64,000 nucleotides of DNA from Omphiscola glabra (Eukaryota > Mollusca > Gastropoda > Lymnaeidae), in contig OZ024807.1 in the NCBI GenBank assembly GCA_964017045.1, positions 8,041,481 to 8,105,480 of the forward strand, in the 5' to 3' direction. The position numbers and the translations under genes were made by a program. The notes beneath the pieces are model-generated. The model saw only the letters and a list, made by a program, of their open reading frames with translations. It was not told the DNA's origin and did not search any database. Below, one piece after another: positions 55,190 through 64,000 of the stretch. How positions within the stretch are numbered: position 1 is the first letter of the stretch; each line of letters opens with the position of its first letter.

Positions 55190-55760
55190 GACCCAGCACT
55201 GCTAGCATGGTGTTCTCAGTAATGATTAGATTATTGTAACAGTTGTTTGTGGGGTTTGCCTCAGAACCAAATTCAGAGACTCCAGAGAAGGTGCAAAATT
55301 CTGCAGCACGCATTGTGTCCCGGAAAATGAGATCAGACCACATCACCCCAGTTCTACGAGATCTCGATTGGGTTCCTTTGAGTGAGCGCATTGACCACAA
55401 GATTCTGTCCTTGGCGTACAGCTGCTTAGAAGGCTCTGCACCGGAATATCTGAAAGAACTGCTTTATCAACATGTAACCATAAAGAACTTGCGGTCCTCA
55501 ACTCAGTCCTTACTGAATATTCCCAGTGTGGATGAACACAGAAAAAAGTCGTACGGAGTGCGCTCTTTTGAAGCGATAGCGCCAAAGTTATGGAATATTT
55601 TACCTCCATCTTTGAGGAGTACTGACAAGGACAGAAAATCATTTAGGAAACATTTAAAGACTTTTTTGTTTAATAGATTTTTTGATGACACCAGAGCGCA
55701 GTGAGCATGCTAAAGTAGCATGGATACCAGCGCTATAGAAGTATCCAATCAATTAATCAA
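55190..55760 (+). mobile_element. LINE C-terminal fragment (family 3)
   Basis: The ORF 55243-55704 encodes VQNSAARIVSRK, HITPVLRDLDWVPL, RIDHKILSLAY, LRSSTQSLLNIP, PKLWNILPPSLR and FRKHLKTFLF, a standard non-LTR RT C-terminal series. The preceding RT sequence is frameshifted near 55255. The 3' end has an ATCAA-rich tail. Possibly continuous with the relic upstream. Confidence 0.8.
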
Positions 55761-55807
55761 ATCAATTATACATTTCTAGAAAAACAAGACACATTGGAAT
55801 GACCGCA

Positions 55808-56165
55808 CCATTCACCCCAATACGCCACATCACATACGCCACAAAACATACGCCACATCACATACAACACGTCACATACGCCACATCACATACGCCACAA
55901 AACATACGCCACATTACATACACCACAAAACATACGCCACATCACATACAACACGTCACATACGCCACATCACATACGCCACAAAACATACGCCACATCA
56001 CATACAACACGTCACATACGCCACATCACATACGCCACAAAACATACGCCACATTACATACACCACAAAACATACGCCACACCACATACACCACAAAACA
56101 TACGCCACACCACATACACAACATCACAGACACCACATCACAGACACCACATCACATACAACACT
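55808..56165 (+). repeat. Minisatellite of CATACGCCACA units with higher-order copies
   Basis: Basic unit about 11-14 bp (ACATACGCCACAxxAC); larger blocks of about 115 bp recur. One frame is open through it. Confidence 0.9.
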
Positions 56166-56169
56166 TAAC

Positions 56170-56870
56170 ACACCCTAACAATTGTATACGTCTGCCCATT
56201 ACATCTCAGGATGGTGTCCTCGATGACGTCGTGCCGTCGGACTTAGTGTAAGATGGGCCTCCAGAATTTCACGCCTCACTAGACTGCGGGGGAAGGGGCA
56301 GACAAGGTGGGGGGTAGCTTGTCACTGCCGTCAGGCCACCCACGAATGTATTGAATTTGTGCGGGCGGAGAGAATAAGGCTGGCAGCGCTGGGGTTCGGG
56401 TGGTTGGTCACAGCCCTCCTGCTGGGGTTGCAAGATGGCAAACTGGTGCTGAGCAGGCCGAAAACTGGTTCTCTTTTCCCCGATTGGTGATCATCAAACA
56501 TGAGACAATTACCGCCCGAGCGGATTTTTGCCCGCAACAAGACGGGGGAATTCGGGCGACACATGCGGCCCAGGCGGAAGGGGGTGGAGGGGGTGAATTT
56601 AAAAAAAAGATAATTTCTTGAGGCACAGTTTCATGTACATGATGAATTTCCCATTGCTTTAGGAACGTTAGGAGAAATTGGATTTAAGCAAGAGGAACGA
56701 CGGTATCATTGGAAGGGGCGCCATATGGCTTCCTCGTCCTACTAAAAAGGACAGTGGGTCTAGGTTGATCATTCGCTCCACCAACCCCCCGACGCTGATG
56801 GGGTGAAGCAAGTCAATGGTGGGTGCCGAGGGGGCACGGGGAGCCTTGACCGTTGTCATATGCAAATCCG
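56170..56870. other. GC-rich block, possibly retroelement-derived
   Basis: Far more GC-rich than its surroundings and lying between a minisatellite and a LINE 3' end. Short ORFs on both strands, none recognised. It may be the 5' part of an unknown element. Confidence 0.3.
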
Positions 56871-56875
56871 GTGTA

Positions 56876-57330
56876 TTATTATTAATATTATTATTATTAT
56901 TAGATGGTTTTATATAGCGCAGTACCCCAGCCTAGGGCTAGGCTCACTGCGCTTCACATAAAAATTAGCAATTACACAAACGTATACATTTAAAACCAAC
57001 AATTTGTGAAAAGCTTGACCTTACCATCCAAGTACTATCTACACCTGTCTAGCAGATTCGAGCGTTGTTTATCAGTCAGATGGGGGTGAGAATGAGTCGG
57101 TATAGTACGGTTTGAAGAGATGGGTCTTAAAGACAAATTTGAAGGCTGTGATGGCCGTTATATTGCGGATGTGTAATGGAAGAGAATTTCATTGTTTTGA
57201 AGCACAGAAAGAGAAAGATCGCTCACAATATGTTTTAGTGCATGTTCTGGGAACAGAAAGAATATGCGTATATGCGAAGGAACGAAGCTTTCGAAAAGGT
57301 GAATTGTCTGTAAGAAGTTCAGTAAGATAG
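56876..57330 (-). mobile_element. LINE 3' end (family 1), minus orientation
   Basis: The reverse complement encodes NSLPLHIRN, ITAFKFVFKTHLFKPYYTDS and then a 3' untranslated part ending in GGGGTACTGCGCTATATAAA and (TAA)n. This matches the copy at 23540-24065, which ends in the same way. Confidence 0.75.
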
Positions 57331-59160
57331 GAAGGGCAGGTACCAAAGAAAAAGTTGTTACAGAGAACAGACAGCTTTTAACCGTTGCGGGCCTGTATAG
57401 GGAGCCAATGAAGGGAATGATGTAGTGGAGTGACGTGGTCAAGTTTCTTTGCCTTTAGAACTAACCTAGCAGCTGAGTTGTGAACTTTCTGCAGTTTTTC
57501 TATGAAATGTTTCGGTGAACCTGACAGAAGAGAGTAACAAATATTCAATTCACTGTGGCTTGATGTTGTCTACGCGCAGAACCAAAAAAAATGGTTGGGG
57601 GAGGGAGAGAATTGGTTTCATGCCCCGAGGTACAGGAGCGGGTTGTTTGGTTACAGCAGCTTGGATATAAACTTCTGAAGGTGGCCATCAGCGGTTTCAG
57701 GAAATATTCCCTGGAATAAGCGTCTAATACCCTGCCTAGTGGGTCTTTACCCTGTCAATTTGCACATACAGTCTCCAGGTTGCAAAGGGTGCTATGAGTT
57801 ATGTAAACACGGGGACCGCAAAATTAGTTTAGTGTGCAAGGTTCAGATTCAAGTTCCCTACTAATGGGAAGGAAGGTGGTTCTCAGCCCGGTGGCGCTCA
57901 GTAACGTGTCTTGCATTTGTAAGCCCCATGACTTGTCCGTCCACGAACATTTGACTCCTATCATTATGGACTGTGATAGTATCACGTTAAACTTGATATT
58001 TGAATACAGCAAACAAAATGTGTTAAATCAATAGCACGTTCTTGAATCGCTCAAGCTACACATATCCTCCATGTTTAATACTTACAACTGGCTCTTATTA
58101 CAAATTATGATAAAAATAAATAAGTAAATGTATCTATATATATATTTAAATATATTTTTTTAAGCTTTGAGACATAATGCAAAAAAAAATTTCTATCAAT
58201 CATATAGGAATGAACTATTCCATAAAAATAGATTTTATATTTTTAACCTTCCTTCAGTCCATTTAATTAAATAATCCCGTTATCCATGTGGATATGGAAT
58301 CAATGGCTGCATGAGCCCGTCCTTCACTGTCCACCCGACCAAAGCTTTGATTCCATCCGGGTCGTGTCTGGTAGCGTCATCGCAAGACCTGAGCTGGTAG
58401 AGCGATTTCGAACCGTTTGCTGGACAGGACAAAGCGTTACATTATAAATTTCATTTTGTCGGTATGCCACTTCTTGCTGACATTATATTCGTATCTACCT
58501 TAGAGGATGTTATTATTTTCTTTTAAAGATCTCTCATACTTGATGTGGGAAATAACGTGATTATTGATCTTCTGCTTCCCAGCGTGACATAAAGAAATAC
58601 GTAGACGTTTTCAGATAAAACCGTGACCATTTATACGGATTATTTTTGTAAGGTGTTTTTTTTCCACCTCAGCACGTTCATTTCATTATCATGTGCCTTA
58701 AATCGATCTTAATATTCTCGTAACTACACTAAAGGACACTGCCACATTCAGGCACAAGTCTATCATTAATCTCCACCAATATCACCCAACTAACAAATAC
58801 TTCAAAATCCCCGGCAATTTTCTTTCAATCCATTGACTTTTCCCACTAAACAAAACAACAAATAGTCTCCTCGTGGCAATTAGCCATTTTTTAAAAATAA
58901 TGTTCATTGTTTATATACAACTGATATGTTCGATAAATACAATTGTCCATGTACCATAAAAACCATAACCATAATCAGTCATTTTATCCCTAGACTGCGA
59001 AGGGATTTGCTGAGACAGGAAATGTTGATAATCTCTTTACAAACTAATCTTTCAAAGGCTAATCACGATACTTTGTGGCTACCTTTTGAAAACTTCTAAA
59101 ACAGAAGTAGGTTTAAGAAATAGTTGTCTTTTCACAGAGCTATTTTTACCGACGCCTTAC
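57331..59160. other. Intergenic, no gene recognised
   Basis: Parts to about 57540 may still belong to the LINE. The remainder is AT-rich with no convincing exon. A tRNA-like stretch near 58390 was rejected. Confidence 0.45.
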
Positions 59161-59164
59161 TGAT

Positions 59165-59275
59165 CTCATAATATATATATTATACATGAAATTATATATA
59201 TATAATTAAGTCATAATATATATATATTATAAATGAATTTATATATTTATATATATATATATATATAATTAGGTC
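59165..59275. repeat. TA-rich near-palindromic duplication
   Basis: CATAATATATATATTATA-type blocks occur twice, followed by (TA)n; strongly self-complementary. Confidence 0.7.
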
Positions 59276-59964
59276 TTATAACAATGGTTCAAATTTATAC
59301 GGGGACTAATGTTAAGGGTTAAACACAAAAAACAAAACAAAAAATGTATTAAAAATAAATACATTTTAAAATGTGTGTGGCTGTCTAATCCGATTGACAA
59401 TGTAATTGTTTTTCACATATAGAAATAAAAGGAATGCATGATTCATTGCCTACGATTTTGTTTGAAAAGTCGCATACTTCAGTTAATTTGCAAGGACTTT
59501 TTTTTTAAAACATTGGCTCAATTAAAAAAAAGACTAATTTCTTCGAAAGTCTCTATTGCCATTTCCAGCGCGGACGCTTTCAAATTATTTTAAGACGAGA
59601 AATTCTAGAAATGAAAAAAAAACGATAGCTTATATGAAAGTTTTGAAACATTGTAGCAGAATTGACTTGGGGGCTAGTTTAAAATTCGGTATTTTTCTAT
59701 TTTGACAGAAGCTGAAAACTTGATACCACGGTTGTTTAATTTCAGCACCCACTAATTTCTAAATTACGTTCATTCACTTGAACAGCAAAAGGTAGTTGAT
59801 AAGAATGGCTTGTATGTAAAATGTTAGCGTATTTCTCGGTGTTAAATTTTTTTTTTTAAATGTAATTTTATCTTGAGCTCTAAAACCGAGAAAAACAATT
59901 TGCGCTCCATAGCGTATCAAATGGCCTTTCGTAAAAACATTGTAATAAATTTATTATGCAACAG
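59276..59964. other. Intergenic AT-rich DNA
   Basis: Nothing recognised. Confidence 0.5.
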
Positions 59965-59969
59965 AAAAA

Positions 59970-60092
59970 GCCCAGTTCACGTGATAAAATTTTCATCAAA
60001 CTACTTTTTTGGACGCACTATTTAGTAAAACTAAAGTGTGCCTTCAAAACGAATTTTGGCGCAAATTCGACGAAAATTTGATCGTGTGAACT
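59970..60092. mobile_element. MITE related to the 5918-6099 element
   Basis: Left AGTTCACGTGATAAAATTTT and right AAAATTTGATCGTGTGAACT are inverted and match the termini of the element at 5918. The outer ends are eroded. Confidence 0.65.
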
Positions 60093-61116
60093 AAGAATAA
60101 CAAACATATAATTTTATATAAGAAATCATATATACAAGAAGCATTAATTTCAGACCAAAATTAGTATATTTTTTATTCAATTTTTTTTTTTTAATTCAAT
60201 AAATTTAATGGATTGATCTATTCGTTCTGAGTTTATTTATAGACACGAAGGCGTGACATCAATCTCTTGATTGTAAAGTCGTTGCGCTCCATTGGTTCCG
60301 CCGTTCCAAAGCAATCCCAGGTCGCAACTGCCTTCTGGACAAACACCGAGTTAGTGTTTATGTTTCGTCTACTACTGTATGTTATCCGATTTCATAATGA
60401 CCGACCCCAGACGAAGCGTAAAGAGCCTGTTGTTTCGTTCGGGCGCTGATCTTCCCTTGCCGAGCGTGACTGGAGTCAAGACGCATTCACAACAAAGACG
60501 TCGTGTGGATACAACAAAGAAAGGTATTGAACAGGACAATGTAGTTCCAGAGAATGGTGTTTGTTAAGTAGTTTATTTATTATTCTACGACTCCTCGGGA
60601 ACTTAATCTCTTTATAAATCAAGACCATTTAGATTTAAAGACTTGAACAACTTTATTGTTCGTCACTGCACCTCAACCTCCACATTCAATTGTCCACAAA
60701 TGACAAATTAAAGCTCTTAAATCTAAACATATGTTACCTTAACTTTTTGTCTTTTAAAACTGCGTTCCGATTACGGATTCCCCCCCCCCCCCCGGTAACG
60801 CCTTACATTTTTCGTTCTTCTCCACGCCCACCATCCCAATCCTAAAACCCAAGCGTCACCACACACGTGACTCTATTTTCATCTATCCCATTCCTATACT
60901 GACATAGTTCTCCTTTCTACTTAAGGTTTTTTTCAGTGTATTTATTTTCTCTTTTGTTCGCACTAACCAAAATAATGTACCTTTGTGGCAACCATCCCTT
61001 CTGATAGTGTTTAGTTTATATCTATTAACAGCTGGCGCACATTCGATGAGGGATTAATACAAAGACCGGTGTACATCATTTTTGTATACCCCGTATATAG
61101 GAAATATTACTTAGAC
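60093..61116. other. Intergenic with one possible small coding block
   Basis: 60397-60519 reads MTDPRRSVKSLLFRSGADLP and on to DTTKK, then a GTATTG donor-like site. GC content is higher than around it. It might be a first exon, but nothing downstream in the window confirms it. Otherwise empty, with a C run at 60780-60794. Confidence 0.2.
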
Positions 61117-61231
61117 CAGTGGTTCTCAATCTTCCTAATCCCGCGACCCTTTAATACAGTTCCTCGTCTTGTGGCAAACCCCCCCCCCCCCAAACCACAC
61201 TACAAAATTATTTTCGTTGCTACTTCATAAC
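61117..61231 (+). mobile_element. SPIN-like hAT, copy F, right half missing
   Basis: Starts CAGTGGTTCTCAATCTTCCT and runs to TTGCTACTTCATAAC, where it abuts directly the AACAAAGGAATGATGCATCT minisatellite. The left flank is ACTTAGAC. Confidence 0.85.
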
Positions 61232-61412
61232 AACAAAGGAATGATGCATCTCAACAAAGGAATGATGCATCTCAAGAAATGAATGATGCATCTCAACAAA
61301 GGAATTATGCATCTCAAGAAAGGAATGATGCATCTCAAGAAATGAATGATGCATCTCAAGAAAGGAATGATGCATCTCAAGAAAGGGATGATGCATCTCA
61401 ACAATTTCTGCA
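61232..61412 (+). repeat. 21-bp minisatellite, reverse complement of 39398-40395
   Basis: About eight copies of AAGAAATGAATGATGCATCTC, with CAACAAAGG variants. It joins a truncated SPIN-like element on the left and the duplication arm on the right. Confidence 0.95.
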
Positions 61413-61415
61413 GCA

Positions 61416-63330
61416 CATAAAAGTGACCCAAAAAGAAATTGTACAAATTATACAAATTAAGAAATAAAGATACACAAAGTTAATGTTTTTTTTATAAAAT
61501 ATCAGTTCTTTATGACGTAATTGTCCCCTTCAATTGTTTTATAAAATGCTGATTGAAGGGTTTGATTTTGGTCTCTGTATTACAAAGCATCCCACTTTGT
61601 CATGGCAATTGACGGGTTCCTTTACTCCACCCAAATGCAGTCACTGATTATATTACGCGACCGCAGCAAAGAGAAGGGTTGGGGTGCAAGACTTTGGGAA
61701 ACACTTTTCTACATAAATTAAAATTTAATTATCTATTGGATTGGATGAACGTTTTGAATAATAATATTCTCTGATGTTGTATGATAAATGCTTCTAAAAA
61801 AAAATGTTAACATGCAATTATTTATTAGAATGATTTGAAAGGATTGTATACTAATATCAACTGATGTTTTATGTTTAAAGTTGCAAGGCTCACAATGACC
61901 ATCTTGTTGAATGAACATAGAAGAAACTAATAACGTGTTGTGAAATATATATACGCGTATTAATTGCGTTTTAACCTAGAATTTGATTCAACGCATTTAA
62001 AGGAGATGGTTTTCTAAGCTAAAACGAATTTTTTTACGATTTTTTTTACGCAAACCATTTTTTTAAAATATAACACAGTTAAGAATCCTCGTCACAAGAG
62101 AGTGTGTCTATAGAAGTAGATGAGTCAATTCTAAGAGACCGTCCATGACGATCTTTCGTATATAGACATATCATTCAGCGATGTATAGTTTCTTTCTTTC
62201 GCTTCATAAATAAAAATAAATTCTTAGACATTAACTTCAGTATTGCAAACATTCTCAAGTTTTTGAGGTAGCAGGTTAAGAAGCAGTGTTAATGTCTACA
62301 CATGACTTATATTTTCCAGCTAGTTTTTCGAGTCCTTGCAGTAAACCTTATTATTAGATCTGTATAGAACTGTGTGGTTCTGTTCAGATATCAAATAAAA
62401 AATATTTTTTTAATAAATGAAAAGCATTTGAATAATACTTTTTTTTTTTTAAATAATAAATGATCCCACTTTTTTTTTTTAAATGACTAGGTCATTAGCT
62501 TATGCGTTAACCAAACTGGGAGGAATCGATAATGTACACAAGTCGCTCATGCGAGAAATACTGGCCTACTTTAAACCAATATTATGTGTTCTTTAAATAA
62601 AGATAAAAAGCTTACAATGAAAAATCGAATTTAAATGCGAATTGGCGGCTGAGTTGTGTTTACAGTTTGTTAATTTTAAATACAATTATTATTAAATATT
62701 TTATATTCGCTCTTTTAATATAATTGTGTGGTTTTTTGTTTTTGTTTTTGGTTGTTTTTTTAAAAATTAAAACTTCAATTTTTTTTAAAATTAAAATTAG
62801 TTTAAAATATTTTTTTTATATCTCTAACGGGATCCCACAAGAATCGAGACCTAAATAGGAACTGGATCTCACGGAAACCCATCAAGAATGGATCCCTCCC
62901 TAAAATATATACTGTTTTTTTCGTGGTGCGATTGCCTGCACTAACTCATATTATTATTTTTTTTTAAATTTAAACTAAAAAATCTGAAATGTTTTATTTC
63001 TGTTATTTAGGGAAAGCTTCATGTTAATTTATCGAGCGCGTGCAGTGACGATCATCTACTACTTGCTTTTATTTGCTTTGGCCTTCTCTGGGTTTTTTTC
63101 AAGGGGATTTGTTTTTATGCAGAGGCGTATAAAGGTGAGAGGAGTATGAGCTCCGCCCTTAGCGATACTGTTCTTCCTTGCTATGAGAAGCCATATTTTT
63201 TGGCATGCCGCAGAGCTAGGGGGGGGGTTGTGTGTGGGTGTTTGTGCATGGAGGGGGCGGAACTTACCCTAGCTACACAACAGCTTGTATGGGCGGGAAT
63301 TTCTTTGTGATGTAATCACTAAACAATACT
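61416..63330 (+). repeat. Inverted duplication arm (partner 36935-39395), upstream of the second lectin gene
   Basis: The reverse complement of the 36935-39395 arm without the 591-bp insertion. Its last part (63106-63330) is also directly repeated at 47420-47660 upstream of the first lectin gene. Confidence 0.85.
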
Positions 63331-63352
63331 AAATACCTTTTTGTTTCGCTCA

Positions 63353-63361
63353 TATAAATAG
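63353..63361 (+). promoter_or_regulatory. TATA box of the second lectin gene
   Basis: TATAAATAG followed by ACGGACAA, identical to 47687-47695 upstream of the first lectin gene. ATG is about 480 bp downstream. Confidence 0.55.
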
Positions 63362-63389
63362 ACGGACAACTTCTTATAGACTTATTAGA

Positions 63390-63515
63390 GACGGTCATAG
63401 AGTAGCAGAGCCATAGAGTAGCAGAGTCATAGAGTAGCAGAGTCATAGAGTAGCAGAGTCATTGAGTAGCAGAGTCATAGAGCAGCAGAGTCATAGAGTA
63501 GCAGAGTCATAGTTT
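63390..63515 (+). repeat. 16-bp minisatellite (CATAGAGTAGCAGAGT)n in the probable 5'UTR exon
   Basis: About eight near-perfect copies. A CAG/GTGAGC donor at 63539 would end the 5'UTR exon; an acceptor at 63835 begins the coding exon. Confidence 0.85.
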
Positions 63516-63840
63516 CAAAATTAACGTTTTAAAATCAGGTGAGCAGTCGGTTTATTTAAGTTATCCTTATATTACAGCCAGAAACTGTGTTCAAATTACA
63601 TTTTAAGTTCATTTATTCTATGTTAATTCTAAGAGCTCGACAATAGCAAGATGGGCTCAACACTATATTACATAGCTGAACTTTGCACACACAAAAATAT
63701 AGCATCTAGCTTTTTAAAAATTATGTATCAGAGTAGAACAATGTATTTTTTTTAAAGATTTAAATTTTTAAAAAAATGTTTTTTAATGTAAATGCGATGT
63801 GACACTATTTTTTTTCCTTTTACCCAAACAATCAGTCGCA

Positions 63841-63907
63841 ATGGATCGGATACATCTGCAAATCATTTTATTTCTTACATTCATAAGTCTGCCAGCGGTG
63901 AGAAGCG
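63841..63907 (+). CDS. Exon 1 of a second, tandem lectin gene (rest beyond window)
   Basis: Encodes MDRIHLQIILFLTFISLPAV + RS, a signal peptide aligning without gaps to the exon at 48189. It has the same length (67 nt), phase and GTAAGT donor. The acceptor AACAATCAG at 63835 precedes the ATG by five bases. The 13-bp intron-1 minisatellite follows, as in the first gene. The lectin nature of the rest is inferred from paralogy. Confidence 0.75.
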
Positions 63908-63954
63908 GTAAGTTCGTGTGATTTTAAATATATAATTTATACGTTAAACACCTG

Positions 63955-64000
63955 GACGAGATTTGTGGGCGAGATTTGTGGGCGAGATTTGTGGACGAGA
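63955..64000 (+). repeat. 13-bp minisatellite (GACGAGATTTGTG)n, continues beyond window
   Basis: At least three copies at the same intron position as the array at 48300. Confidence 0.9.

Noticed and set aside
55343..55691. Minus-strand frames over the LINE fragment
   Set aside because: Antisense shadows of the reverse-transcriptase C-terminal coding sequence.
58375..58440. tRNA-like stretch (CTGGTAGAGCG...TTTCGAACC)
   Set aside because: A box-A-like and box-B-like motif occur, but spacing is too short and no cloverleaf can be drawn; possibly a SINE remnant.

Overview
This is eukaryotic, intron-rich, AT-rich DNA, most likely from a gastropod mollusc. A freshwater pulmonate snail fits best, but the species is not proven. 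Four lines of evidence support this: exons with consistent GT/AG phases; intronless class A receptors of the kind expanded as snail chemosensory receptors; C-type lectin genes; and several short hAT elements resembling the horizontally transferred SPIN family, which is known from the pond snail Lymnaea. There are no bacterial operons, rRNA genes, convincing tRNA genes or CRISPR arrays.

Layout. (1) 1-16084, plus strand: the 3' part of a large membrane-protein gene. Twelve exons join in one open frame of 528 codons including the stop. They encode an extracellular region with half of a C-type-lectin-like domain, a transmembrane helix and a short cytoplasmic tail. A second, decayed copy of the membrane-anchor exon stops just before the helix. 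(2) 17584-18633 (+), 27585-28628 (-) and 32210-33271 (-): three single-exon seven-transmembrane receptors; the first two are close paralogues. (3) 21689-22875 (+): a two-exon gene for a 155-residue secreted protein with an eight-cysteine C-terminal domain. (4) 48189-52215 (+): a complete five-exon gene for a 406-residue secreted C-type lectin with a Thr/Ser mucin-like repeat stalk and a GPI-anchor-like tail. Exon 1 of a tandem paralogue starts at 63841 and runs off the window. Their upstream regions share a TATA box, a 16-bp repeat and an intron-1 minisatellite.

The rest is repeats. About 25 minisatellite arrays (units 11-54 bp) lie in introns and intergenic DNA. One contains an exon end and its splice donors. 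There are six SPIN-like hAT copies (two with perfect 8-bp target duplications), several other MITEs, relics of at least three LINE families and a probable Helitron fragment. Two large inverted duplications are present: 36935-39395 against 61416-63320, and 40930-42960 against 52400-53680.

The genes do not form one pathway. The lectin genes and the membrane protein look like cell-surface or secreted recognition proteins, and the receptors look sensory. The recurrent theme is tandem amplification of exon ends, splice donors and stalk codons, which could create length variation in surface proteins. Exon boundaries were inferred by eye from splice consensus and phase agreement; no transcript evidence was available.
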